Shown: positions 11,767 through 24,300 of the stretch, in pieces | Layout of the letters: every line of letters begins with the position of its first letter | Numbering within the stretch: the first letter of the stretch is position 1 | Position numbers and translations under genes: made by a program | NCBI GenBank assembly: GCA_013398175.1 | Contig: VZRZ01005152.1 | Span: 717,187 to 781,186 of the forward strand | Reading direction: 5' to 3' | Source: Climacteris rufus | Taxonomy: Eukaryota > Chordata > Aves > Passeriformes > Climacteridae | DNA: 64,000 nt | The notes under the pieces: model-generated | Seen by the model: only the letters and a program-made list of their open reading frames with translations | What the model was told of the DNA's origin: nothing | The model's database searches: none

Positions 11767-14700
11767 CCTGTTTAGTCAGCGAACTTACAGCCATGTGTGT
11801 TGTCATTGCACTGATTGTATGATATTAAATTGGAGGAAAAGCAGTTTCAGCAGTTTCTGCTCTGTTTCAGCTCTCCATGTGCTTACAAGTAACGCACAAG
11901 GCAGTTTATAATTAGTACCATGACTCACTCACTGCAACTGTGCCCTCAAAGGAAATGGCTTTTTCATACCCTTCAGTTCAACTCTGTTTTGTATTAATGG
12001 CCCTCCCCTTTTCACTTTTTCTTCCAGAATTCCTGAGCTGATGTTGAGCAGTATCTTCTAGTAGGTGACAGAGCGAAGACGTCAGACTTTGGGCCTCACT
12101 AGTACTCTTCCAACTCTGCCTGCTTCCAGAAAAAAAAGAAAGGCGAAGCAGAAACAGCAGCTTCCAGAATTCCACTCCTTTTCTGGAAGATAAATATAAA
12201 TCAATTGCACAAGAATATAGCCTGAATTCAGTTAAAGAAACTAAACAAGACCTCCTTGTTTTCTGAGATCTGTCCTGTTACATCTGCTCCTGATTCTAAG
12301 AGAATGAACTTCTGTGAACAATTAACCAAGTGGCTTTAAAACAAAGCTGGAGAAGTAGCGGATGGTGAGGCAAAGAGACATCTTGGGTAGATCAGGGATG
12401 GAGTAAATACCGAGCTGACTTTCGAATGCTTGGGCTTTCTGGTGTCCACTGAAGAGATGATAAGCAAAGAGGATTAAAAATAGCTTTCTAATTTATAAAT
12501 ACAATATCTGCTTCATGTTCCTATCAAGAAGATATCAAAGAAAAAGAGACAATGGAGATCGAGGATAAGAACAGGTAAAAAATAACCCCCAAAACAACTC
12601 CTGAAAGAATTTGCTGGTAGGCTGGCATGTTCTTGCTCAAACACCCATGGTCAGTAATTTAAAGAAGTCTGAAACTCGCCTAGTGTTTGTACAAAATTTC
12701 TATTTTTAAAGGTAAAATTAATTTCTTAAGTTACAAAATAATACATAGGTGTCAGGTTCTGGTCATTTACTTATGACTTTTCTCTGTGAAATTAATGAGA
12801 ACTTCTTGAAAAAACTCCTGTGATTAACAAGTTCATAGTCTAACTTTCAATTTACATGTACAGTCTCCATTCACTATAGCATCTTTTGAAAAGAAGTGAA
12901 AGTTTCCTTCCTGTGTTTGCCTAACACTGAATTCAACATATTGTTTTACTAGGATGAATGTATAAACTTGCCAACAGCTAAAATGCGAAGCAAGTTCTTT
13001 GTGTGAACAGTGTCTAAAATAAATATGATGAGATAAATGTTTATTGTTGTAAGCTACAAAAAGTTAAGTTGTGATTAGAAGTGTTCTTATTTGTTGTCAG
13101 TGGGACTGCAGGAAGAGCTTCCACCTTCAGCCTTGCAATCTGCAGAATCCCCATTGGTGTGCAGTTTTTTAATATACAGCCTCTGCTTTTTCCTGTGTGT
13201 TAAGAAGGTGGGCTTTGCATTATGTTAGGCCATTGTTGTTAGCAACAGCTGACTACTCTTGCAGGGTCTGTTCCACTGGCTTCCTGGGTAATTCTGTGAA
13301 AATTCGTGGAAGTCATGTATTTCCTTTGCCAGGTAGCTGTGGGATAGAAAATATGCAGCTTTGAATCTCTTTCTTTTTTGTGTGGTTAGACCCTTCTAAT
13401 GCAAATCTTATACATCTGGGTGTCTCTGAGGTTTTTTTCACTTCTTCTCTGTGTTTACCCAGAAGAGGATGCCCTTGTGTTCTTTCTTCCCCTTTTCCTC
13501 CCTTCCTCTCACCAGGCCTTATACATGACTCACATTTCTTCTTCTGTGCCACTGGCACAGAAATCAATTTGCAAATTTAGGCTTTGCTTTTTTGAAGTTT
13601 CAAGGTTAAAGTGGATGTTCTAAATCTGGTCCTTTTATTGGAACTAAGGGCCAAAAGAAAATACCACCAGTAATTTAACATACTGTTTATTACAAAATGT
13701 ATGCCAACAGAGGTTCTTGCAACACTGTAGTCCCTCCTATTGCCATTCCCTAAAGAGCAATTGAGAAATTTATTTTTATAATTTGGCTTAATCTTTTGCA
13801 TAATTTGAAATGTCAAGCATTTTGTACTGGTATTTTGTTATTTGTGCCGTCTGGAATAGAAAACTCCATGACTCTCAGCAATTCAAATCTATGGTGCAAT
13901 GGTCACTGCGCTGTAGTTAAGTAGTCTTGTCTTAAATGAGATTTTCTTCAGCATTTGGGATTTTGAAATCTAATCATCTATTTATGCCCTCTTGCTCCAC
14001 TCTTTATTTGCAAAGAATAAACTGAAACAAGTTTTGTAGATCTTTTAAGTACTTTCCATTAGCGTTTACTTAGTGCCATCAAGGAACTCTCTTGAACATT
14101 AGAGCAAATAAAAGAGAGATCAGTCATTAGATGAAAACAAATGTCTGTTCCTGGTCTTTGTGCCCTTAGAATTTTCTTGGTTTTAGTAGTACTCAAAAGC
14201 ATCCTCTTCTGTTGATATTTGACATTTAGTAATGCATCAACTTGAAATAGGAATAAGACAATACTTTCCTCCAATGCTTGACTAAGCTATGATCATATAG
14301 ATATTTTGCTTAGAAGCTGCTAATAATGGTTTCACATGAGGAGTGCAAAATAGGAGTGTTGATTTAAACTCACTGCACCAATCTAAAATAAAATAGTTTA
14401 ATCAAATTACTTAATGTGTGTAACAGATTTTAGGGAAAAACTAGATATTTTGTTTGAATCAACACTTAGCAGGCCAGAAGCTGATTTGGGTTTTTTTTTG
14501 ACATTTGTACTAGATATAACTCTAGCTAGAAAAAAAAAACAAACCATGTTTTCTGTTAATGGAGCTATTGAAATGAAACAGAAACTTTACAGTAAGGGGT
14601 GGCTTGCCAATGATTAGCACATGTGTCATCAACAAATGGTAGGTTTATTCTCAAACTTCTTGAAAAGGCATTAGTAAGCAAGGGTAAAGCAAGCTCCTGG

Positions 14701-17059
14701 CAGTGACTATAGACCAATGCAATTTGTAATCTCTGACTGCTGAGAAATATATATGATGTAATGTTTAAAATCTGTTGGAGGAGTTGTTGGAGTCACTCAA
14801 AGAGTTGATTTAAGTAGGAAGGTAAAGGTTTGCTGTGTCATAGAAAGTTTTGCTTTAAGTTTGGTGTGCACTGTCTCAAACCCAGCTGAAGTTGTTGAGT
14901 CACTGCTGCTTGAGAGCCAGCACTGCAGAATGTTACTTGCTGCACTGGAAACCACTGTGCTGCAGCGGGTTTCCCCTGGCAGGAGTGACCTAGTCATGTC
15001 TGTTTCTTATCACACCACACACCCCTTTTGTAGACTCCATTCCATCTTTCTAATCACATTGGCAGGATGGAAGGGTCCATCTTTTTTTTGCATCCATCTT
15101 TTTTTTTTCTGCTACTGCAGCCTTATTTTTAATAATTGAAAATATGAGGTGATTCTGGAATGCAGAATTTTCTGGTTTCAAGGAAATATAACTATGAAAA
15201 TAGCTATAATTTCATTTTATAAAAATAATTTGATGTTGCAAAGACTGTTACAATTTTTTTTTATTACAAGTCCCTTCTTGTATGGCTTATACAATTTCAT
15301 TCTGAAACAAACTGAACTTGATTATAGCCACAGGAGAAAGTTTCATATGTATTTTTAAAGCTAAATCCTGTTCTGCTTGGAAAAGTGGTTCTAAAAATGT
15401 TACCATAGGAACTTTTCTATACAATATTAAAAAAATCTCAAATCAGACCCAACCCTTATATATAAAAGTATAAAAGTTGTGGAGTTTTTTTAACTACCAT
15501 GGCTCCAAAATTCCCAACTGGAATGAATTTAAGATTGTCACATAAAATAATGTTTAGTAGTTCTGCATAAAAAATTTGTATGTGATACCCTGACCTTTGC
15601 TAGGATTACACAGCTTCCATAGTTCTGTTTCCAAAGGGGTGAGATAGAAAAAAAAAAAAAAAAAAAAAGAAAAAAAAAAGGGGGGGTGGGTTTATTTTGT
15701 TGCAAACTGGAATATGTACTTTTTTTCAGTCAGTGTAATTTCTGTATCATCACTTTTCTAGAGAGTTTTTTATTTAGACATCAGGAAAAAATAAAGGGAT
15801 CATATTTATGAGGAGGACAGGCATGGCTAATTTTCAATATCTCAGGATTTCTACTCCTTTGTCCAGAGTCTTAAAGATTCCAGTTCTGTATCACCAGTTC
15901 TTGCCAGCTCTTCCCCCTCTGTTACAGAGGGCATATACTAGACAGAATCTGTGGTACACAAAGTTTTTTCCTCCACCAATATTAATGTCAAATCATCACA
16001 GGACATAATTTGTGAATGTTGTCTTGTAATGTGATGTGACACAGATTGGGAAACTTCAGCCTACCATTGATAGCAGGATTGTCCATACCCCTGAATGTGT
16101 CTCACCATTTGAGAAGTTTCAAGTGGAGAGGTGGCTGTCACTTGAGATAGCTTTGTTTCTCTCTAGGGTCCCATTCAAACAATTGTGCATACTTCATAAA
16201 ATGCTAACCCACTCCTGTGATCCCAGGCAGAGAAGAAGAATTAGATTTTTCCAGTGTGGCTTGGTGGTTCACAGCTGATCTGGAGACTGTTTTAGTAGCT
16301 GATACAGATGGAACTGCCCTGGATTTCAGCTCCTTCCATTTTGCCCAGTCATCCATGTTTGTACCCTTCATGACATACCCTTCTGCAGGCATCAAGACAT
16401 ACAAGACAAACATTAAGAGATTAGAAAGCAGCCTTCTCATTCTTTTGGACATAGTATGAAAAATTCTGTGATGACAAAGCCTGAAGGGGATGTAACAAAA
16501 TGGCAAGTTAAAAAGATGAAATTATTTATAGAAAAATGAACAAAGTGCTAAAAAGTGAAGAGAGCCATCTTGTTTATGTTAAAATAGTTTTTGTATTATT
16601 TCTGGTGAAAGCAGGATCAGACCTACAAATATTTCTAACATTTTCTTATAATTCTGTAAAATTCAATATACAAATATTACTGATGAATTACATCAGTTGT
16701 TGCAGCACTGGCAGAACTCTCTCTACTTAGATACTATGTTGGATCCTGATTTTTATTGCTTGTTTAAGCTTGCTTCAATTTTAGTGGCCTTATTTTTTTC
16801 TTAGCTTGATACACTTAATGCAAAGAGGTTCATTGTGTCTTTTCCCCCTCCCACAGAAACTCTGTTGCCTTTGGTAAAGTCATAAATGTTGTAGTTTTGT
16901 CAGGGATTGGAATTGAGGACCTGTTGGAATGAAGTGGAACTGTTGGCTGGAGGTCTGTAGTCCATATTTTTACTCATAGCAGGAGAATCACCGGTATTGA
17001 TTCAGGTCAGTCATGGCTAAGCCCTGAAATATCCCAGTGAAAAGTGCCTCTAGACAATC
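11767..17059. other. Intergenic, no gene seen
   Basis: AT-rich sequence with poly-T and poly-A runs; the largest is at 15,648-15,686. No exon, RNA gene or recognised repeat was supported. Confidence 0.6.
15648..15690. repeat. Long A-run followed by G-run
   Basis: 21 A, G, 10 A, then seven G. It might be a decayed retroposon tail, but nothing to its left was recognised as the body of such an element. Confidence 0.9.
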
Positions 17060-17480
17060 CATGCGAGTACTGTACTCGTCTCCTAGTAATTGGATTTTTC
17101 CTGCTGTATCATGTGAACCTCCCAAGCTACAGTTTGTTGCCGTTGTCCCTTGTTAGTATAAAGGCACTAAGAAGAGCTCAGGTTCATCGCCCTTCAGGTG
17201 TATGCAGGCTGCTACCACACTGCACCTCATAGTCTCCTCATCAGACTGAACAAGCCCAACTCCCCTCACATACTCCTCCAGGTCATGTGCTTTGGGCCCC
17301 TGACCGTGTTAGTAATCCTCTGCCTGGGAATCAAGCAAGCCCAAACCACCACTATGTTGTGGTCCCAATGTCCTAGATCCAGCCTCATCAGCACTGAGCA
17401 AACACTTGCTTTCCTTGATCTGCAGGTCACTCTTGTAAAGAGAGCACTCTTCTTGCCTCACATTCAGTCTGGTATGCCCC
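17060..17480 (-). mobile_element. Diverged CR1 LINE fragment
   Basis: The plus strand carries complementary CR1 words: CTCCCAAGCTACAGTTTGT, TTGTCCCTTGTTAGTA, CAGACTGAACAAGCCCAACT and GGGCCCCTGACCGTGTTAG. The right part is more diverged. It lies about 0.5 kb left of the SACS CpG island. Confidence 0.65.
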
Positions 17481-17617
17481 AGCTCCTTTGGAGTAGACTG
17501 CTGTTCAGCCCATGGTCCCAGGCGCAGAACTTTGTACATGATGAACAGTGCCCCCCTCCATAAGTTTCTCAAAGCGCCCTCTTAACTCATTGGGATCACA
17601 GGCACACTAAGGCTCAG

Positions 17618-17706
17618 TTTTCTGGAGCAAAAGCACTTTCTTGAAGTGCTGGAGCAAAGTTTGAAGTCTTGAAGTTTTCTGGAGCAAAAGCACTTTTTCT
17701 TGAAGG
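17618..17706. repeat. Local duplication with about 57-base period
   Basis: TTTTCTGGAGCAAAAGCACT occurs at about 17,617 and again at about 17,674, each followed by T-rich sequence and CTTGAAG. A shorter related piece (GGAGCAAAGTTTGAAG) lies between them. Confidence 0.85.
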
Positions 17707-18313
17707 ACTTCCCATACACCCTGTGAGATAGATAGGGGAGGGTCTATGACCTATGGCAGGCTCTGTAACAGAAAGGGGAAAAAGTGTGTTTTGCACTTCT
17801 GTGTTTTGCATATTTGAGAAACAATGAGGTTCATCAGCTGTAACTTTGTGTGCTCCATGCGGTGGTGCCTGAATGCTGTGAGTTACGCGAAACACCAGCG
17901 TGATTCCCTGCCGAAGGAGGGATGTGCCATCTCTGGATCCCACCCTTAGTCACGGCTTACGCCGTACACGCGAAGCTGCAGCTCTCCCTCGCCCCAGGCG
18001 ACCGGGCTCTCTCGCCCGAGGGCCCTGCGGAGCACCGGGCCTCGGGGAGCCTCCCAGCGCCGCGGAGCCGGGAACCCCCTCCCTCTCTGCACGGAGGCTG
18101 ACGAACCGCCCGGGGGCTCCGCCGCCCCTCCACATTCACGGCCGCCGCTGTTAGGGCGGCACTTCCACCCGCCCCCGCCTCCTCCGCGGCGCCGACCTCC
18201 GGGCGGTGCCTCCCTCCCTCCCACGGCCGCCGCCGTGCGCAGTTCCACCCCTTCCCCGTGCGGGGAGCGGCGCCGGCGGGCGCGAGTAGCGGTCCTTTGT
18301 GTGCGGCGGCGGG

Positions 18314-18315
18314 AT
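18314..18315 (+). CDS. SACS: SACS exon 1 coding end: first two bases (AT) of a split start codon
   Basis: The sequence GCGGCGGGAT is followed by a strong donor GTGAGT at 18316-18321. Joining it to the acceptor that ends at 18531 places AT next to the first base G of exon 2 and makes ATG in the sacsin frame, with G at -3. The rest of exon 1 to the left is 5' UTR of unknown length. An alternative is an in-frame ATG at 18506 used if intron 1 is retained or if transcription starts within it. The model is an inference from splice signals and frame. Confidence 0.5.
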
Positions 18316-21300
18316 GTGAGTGCGGGATGGGCCGGGCCGGGCCGGGCGGGGAGGCTGCGGGAGCGGCTCCGCCGCTTCCCCTCGGAGAGCGGGGCTGGTG
18401 CCCGCCCGCCCATCCTTGCACCCCGCGGGCTCCGGCGCCCGTCTCGGGCCTCCCTGGTGCCCGAGGGGGAAGCGAGCGGGCGGCGGCGCTGCGAGTCCTT
18501 TTCTCATGTGGTGTCTGTCGTGTTGCCGCAGGCTGGCCCGGGTGACCGTCCTCCATGACTGCCTGGGCTGCAGGACCTTCGAGCTGCCGCCGTCCGCGGC
18601 CGTGCGGGACGTGAAGAGGCGGATTGACGCGGAGGCCGGGCTGCCCCCCGCCGAGCAGCGCCTGTGGCACCGCGGCAGAGAGGTGAGGGCGGCGGGACGG
18701 GCGGGGCGGCGGCGCTTCCGCGGCCTCTCGCACCGCGCTGCTGCGGAAAGCCCCCACCCGGCGGCTGCGGGTGTCCTGCGGGGCCTCTGGTGCGTGGGCA
18801 GCGCGGTGTGTGCCTGTCCTTAGGTGTGGGTCTCCCGTGGGAAACACGGAGGTCGTTTGGACGACCCTCACGCTGCTCTTTTATTATCCGAGTTTTTGTG
18901 TATTTCTTTTTTCTTTCCCTGACCGTATCCATCTGTTTTATCCTAATTTCTTTGGGGTGTTGTTAGGGAGAGCAGAAATTCACCTGAGAGCGCTGATGGG
19001 CTTGTTTTGCCCTCTGGCGAATGTGGCCAGTTTCAGGAGCAGAGTTGACATCACCGTGAGAGGAAAGTGACAAATTAAAAACTGGGGTCTGGGCACGGGA
19101 GAGAGTCGAATGAATGACCTTGTTCTGTTGAAGGCATCAGCCTGGTGTCAGTGTTTTGGTACTGCTTGGCGTGGTTCCAGCCATGCTCACAGGAAATGGG
19201 AACCTGGAGACCTTGGTGGGATGAGTAGAGGCAAGAAGGGGAGAGAGAGGAGGTTGGAAATTAGTGTTCAGTAGGGCAAGGGGGCTTGCCAATGCATAGA
19301 GAAGAGAGTGCTCTAGGAAAACCTTATTGTGGCCTCTCAGTATATAAAGGCAGCTTATAAGAAAGATGGAGAGAGACTTTCCACCAAGGCCTGTAGTGAT
19401 GGTACAAGGGATAATTGCTTTAAACTGAAAGAGGGTATAAGGGTATATAGATTGGACATAAGAAAGAAATTTTCTAGCATTAGGGTGACAAGACCCTGAA
19501 ACAGGTTGCCCAGAGAAGTTCTGGATTCCCCATCACTGGAAATGTCGAAGATCATGTTGGATGGATCTTTGATTTAGTCTTGATGGAGCTTTGAACCTGA
19601 TCTGGTTCCTGTCTATGGTGAGGGTGGGAGGGAGGGATGGTCTGTAGTCTATACGGTCTTCTAAGGTCCCATTCCAATCCAAACCAGCCTATGATACAAG
19701 GAAAGATAGAGATGTTAGTTGTATAGCTTTTAGGAACCAAATGGGGAACACAAGTAGTCTCTGAGGGCTCAGGTTTGAAACAAGCTGCCTATGTAGTTTA
19801 TCTTTTGTTTTCTTGCCTGCTTTTGCATGCCCTTGATTTTGTTCTCTGTAGGCCTTCCTGTTTTTAGAGGACAAACGCTGTATCACTTTCTAAAATTTGC
19901 CTGTAAGTGAAGATCTGACTGGCACAGAAAACTTATCTTTTTCAGGGAACAGTCAGTAAGCAGACTGTAATAGCTGTTGTGTTTGGGTTTTTCTTTAATA
20001 ATAAACGAGAATATATATGGGAATATTTATTCTGTGCTGTAGATAATTTGAAAATCCTTTATAAACTTTTGAACTCCTGTTTATTTGGGTCAAATTATTT
20101 TTTAATTTTCTGAGTAGTAGAATATTCATCAGTAAATATTTTTTTTTTCAATCAGGACTGCTATGTGCAATTTACAGATGTTAAGTAAAATCCAGTATCT
20201 CTTTCTCTCATAATTTCTTACAGTGTTAAACTATTGATTTGGATCTGTTCAATGTCCACGTTTCTGGTGGTGTTTTGGTTCAAAAGCTGTACCACAGAAA
20301 ATCTGGTTACTTTATCCCTTTAATGCTTGGTGATGGGTTGCAGCTTTCTGTGGATTGTTTTTTATTTCAGTGAGTCCTGAGTAGCTGGCATACCCAATGT
20401 AACTTATTTTATGTCTTGAGAAAGATCAACTCCAGTACAGTATTTCCATAGGAACTGAAGATATAAACACTGTTATTTTAATCACTATTTAAAACTGGTG
20501 TAAGTTAAAAAAGAATGTAATTTTTTTTCTTACTAATGTTGTTAAATAATGACCATATACTGTGGACTAGCATTGTCTTTTGCTTATTAAATGTACTTAG
20601 ATTTTGAGCATCTATTTGTAAACACCAACTGCTTTCTAGTGATTTATTTTTACCCATCAAAGTCAGGAAGTAGTCCTGAACTTCGCTATAAACTGAGAGT
20701 AATAATATAATTTCACATAATATTTAAGTATTATATCTAATTGGGACAGTGGCCTTCTAATTTTGCATAATTCTGTGGTGGCATACAGGATAAAATACAT
20801 AATTTATGACCATTCTAGCTATGCTTTGTATATGACTGAGACACGCATCATATGAAATTAAAATTGCAACAAAACCATTATGTGCTATGTTTACTAAATA
20901 ATTTTCCCAATGGCTGCTAAGGACTGTGTTGTTTAGTTTGCCTCAGTTTCTCTGTGATGTTTCTTCTCTGTGATGTTCCTGGTGAGTCCACTGGAGGTTG
21001 GATTGACTTTCAGTGGTCCCTTCAACCTTAATCATGATAAGTCTGCATGTAGAGGTAATGGGAAGATGAGGCTGTCGAATTCTTCAGGGGTGTTTCTCTG
21101 ATATACTTTTGTCTCTACACATTGTGCCTTGCTAGCTGCTTTGAACTGATACTGCTCAGTTTAAACCCCCTACAAAATTGCATACTTATACGTACTTGTG
21201 AAGTATGCAGACTATGTACTTCCTGTATATGTTAATCTTCTTTATGGGCATGCACCTTAGAACAATAACTGCTTTAGTTGTATGCATCCAGAACTTCCCA

Positions 21301-24300
21301 GAACACAAAACTTTTTCAAATATACAAACAGGAGGCCATGGCTTGCTCTTAGTATGCTTTTATAGCCATTTTTTCCACCTGATTTGTTTTGGTCCTGTTA
21401 CTAACAAACTGAAACTTCTGATCAAGATCTGTCTTTTCCTTTCAGTTGTCTGATGATATAAAGATTGTGGATCTTCAGAAGTCTCAAAATCAAGTTTTTC
21501 TGAAGCTTCAGTCAAAAGGATTGAAAGGAGGAGGTATGGAAAATATTTGTCTCTGTTTATAAACTGGAAACTCAAAGTATTTTCTAATGAAATATGGAGT
21601 TAATTGAAATTATCTTCTTTAAATGGGAAGCAATTATTTTATTTTGCTTGTAAGTCCTAGGTTTGTCACTTGTGCTTTACATTTTGCTCCAGGAAAACGA
21701 AACTTCTCTTTTTAAGTGCCTTGGTATTTATTTTTTTTTCTTTTTAATATAATGTGTATAATTTAGATTATTGCTGTCATTTGGAATCAAGAAGACTTGT
21801 CTTTCAGTAGTGTTGTGCCTGCTGTGTCTCATATAAAATAAGCGAAATACTTGAAAACAATTCAGATACTGAGAGGACGTCTTTTCGGTAACCACCATGT
21901 CAAAAACAATAACACTGGTGTAAAGCTCTTGATTTCTTCTGTTGTTTTTAGGGTTTTTCTTTGATAGGTTGTTTTTCTTTTTATTCTGTATGTTATTTAC
22001 ATTTTTATTAAAACAATGCCTGAAAGTGTTTCTTTTCTTATAATAGCTTCATACCTGAATATCTTTAGAAATGCTCTACTTAAAATATGTAATGATTACT
22101 TTATTTGGCTTCTAGCACTAATATTCTTCTAAAAATAACTTTATTGCAAGTCAATGAAATAAATGGTAATGGGATGGTAGGATGAAGAAGGAAATCCTTC
22201 TTTTCATGCAGATATTTTGTTTGGTCTCACAAAGTGTTAGATGGGGCATTATCAGAGTCTGTTTTCCTTGTGAGGATTCATCATTGCTCTTTGTTTGAAG
22301 CACATGTTTTAGAGGTTTAGTTTAGGGAGATGCCATTTAGTCTGAGACTGGAGTTTGATTTGAACATCATTGAAGCTTTCATTTTGTGATAGACTCTTTC
22401 TCTTGGAGCAGATGTTCCTAATGCTTGGACTCTTTTCCCTCCAGAATTAGGCCCTGGCAACACCAAAGCTGTTACCAGGTCCATCCCCACAGTACATCAG
22501 AACAGGAAGGGAGCGCCAAAATGTTCTGTGCCCATGTGTAGCTGTCAGTAGAGATCATCACTAGCTATATAAGAATTAGACCCACTGCTGCCCTGGAGTA
22601 CTATCCTGCTACTTAAAAAGTAGTAGTTCTTTAGAAATTGCTACCTTTGAACTTCAAGTAATTAGAGCAGTGGTATAACAGAAGCAAAGACTTACCCCCT
22701 GCATTTATTTCGTCTAGATATGAAACAGCTCATTGGCTTTAACATCAAGACTGCTATTTTATTTTTCATTAAAAGATTTATAATGTACTATTTTCACAGT
22801 TGATTTTGGAAAGATAATATTTTACAGTAACAGGCCTTGAGTTAATTTATAGAAATTATTTAAGTGTCCAGTGATTGTTTAATATTTCTTTGAATCTGAA
22901 ATGAAGTGCACAGTAGCATAATACACAGCTTTTTTTTTTTTTTTTTCAGGTCGTTTTGGACAAACAACTCCACCACTTGTTGATTTTCTTAAGGATATAT
23001 TAAGAAGATACCCAGAGGGAGGACAGATTCTTAAGGTATACAACATTTAGTATTTTTAAGTCTTTTAATGTGCATGACATAATACCAAAGTTTAACACTT
23101 AAACACCACAAATCTTGCAGTCGTTTTATCTTATTAGATAAGATTATAGAACAGGAGATTCATATTTCCATTTCTGTGGACAAGGCAAAGTGAGTTGTGT
23201 GTTTTGTGTGGGTTCTTCTGTTTGTTTTTTTCTTTAAACATTTCTGAGTTTGCTCAGTAGAAGATGATTTGTGTGATTTGTCATAGCTTGCTATGCTAAT
23301 GTCTGAAAATGGCAGTTTGAATTTTTTTTTGAAGAGCATCTGGGGTGGTTAGTTAGGTGTTAAACTTCTCATCCAGCATATTTCATCACATGGGTGGTAG
23401 GAACTTAATTTCCATAGTGTATGGGAATACTAGGTTCTAACTACTGGGATTTGGTACAGATATCTGTCTATACATGCATACATACAAAACACACAAATAC
23501 AAATGTTGATAGATTATGACAATTCCTGATGTCTCTTGTGTTCTTTGCAACCATGGAGCTAGAAGCTGACTGTGCTTAGTGGGAGTGCCCAAGATAAGCA
23601 TATCCTCAACTGTTTTGGCAAACTGCCTCCTGGACATGTTCTGAGCAGTGTCTGTATGTAGGAGGGGTGCTTACATTTTTGTTATATCCCAGTACTAGTT
23701 GCATCTGTAAGATGCATTTAAATTATGAAGGGTTCAGACCTCTATTACCTGTTATTAGCCGCTTATTACGGCTTATCTGCCGGAGACGCAGAAATAATGA
23801 GAGCCAGAGTCCGAGTCGTGTTCAGAGCAAAGGGTGGAAAAGGGGGAGAACCCACCTTCGTTTAATTCTTATATACACTTTTAGAAATCACAGATCATTG
23901 GAGAAAATTAACACTTCCGTCTTTAACTACAGTGGTTAAAAGAAATGTCCATCAAAGGATCTGTGTCCATGGGAAAGGAATGTAAAAACAAGATAATTTT
24001 TACAATAACATAACTATGTTTACAGAATCTCGTCCTTGAAACTGTCTAACACAGAGAGCTAGCTATTTTTAACAGTGAAAATGGGCAACAGACCTCCTCA
24101 ACAATTTAAACACAAATTTTCATTCCAACCTGAAGAAATAAGATAATGTCCTTAGAAATCAGATAGGTAAATCTGAAAGTATAAATGATGCTATTTTCAT
24201 TGTTTACAATTTAGAGTTAACAGATTGTTAGGGAGAGATTACTACCAGGAATTTTGCTGATACCTTAAAATTTATTTCAGGGTTTTGATTCTTCAGATAC

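Larger units (their letters stand above)
17945..18790. promoter_or_regulatory. SACS: CpG island promoter of SACS
   Basis: The composition changes abruptly from AT-rich to very GC- and CpG-rich at about 17.94 kb and falls back by about 18.8 kb. It contains GC-box-like GGGCGG words (for example near 18,200 and 18,345) and no evident TATA box. It covers the inferred exon 1, the short GC-rich intron 1 and exon 2. This fits a housekeeping-type dispersed promoter. The exact transcription start is not visible; whether the island also fires a divergent transcript to the left is unknown. Confidence 0.85.
18683..21445 (+). other. SACS: SACS intron 2
   Basis: The left end is still part of the CpG island. 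It contains a sense-oriented CR1 3' end at 19,315-19,700. The rest is AT-rich, with a 16-base-period duplication at 20,948-20,977. Confidence 0.9.

Noticed and set aside
1..17900. Possible exons of TNFRSF19, the neighbour expected beyond SACS from human gene order
   Set aside because: No frame with a cysteine-rich TNF-receptor pattern was recognised on either strand.
18235..18823. Plus-strand GC-rich frames across SACS exon 1, intron 1 and exon 2 as one protein
   Set aside because: They read through a strong GTGAGT donor and a good acceptor. Only the part after 18532 resembles sacsin.
17957..18871. 304-codon open frame on the minus strand across the CpG island
   Set aside because: Composition is Arg/Gly/Ala/Pro-rich, as expected for a stop-poor frame in GC-rich DNA. 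It overlaps the SACS exon 2 antisense and has no recognisable domain.
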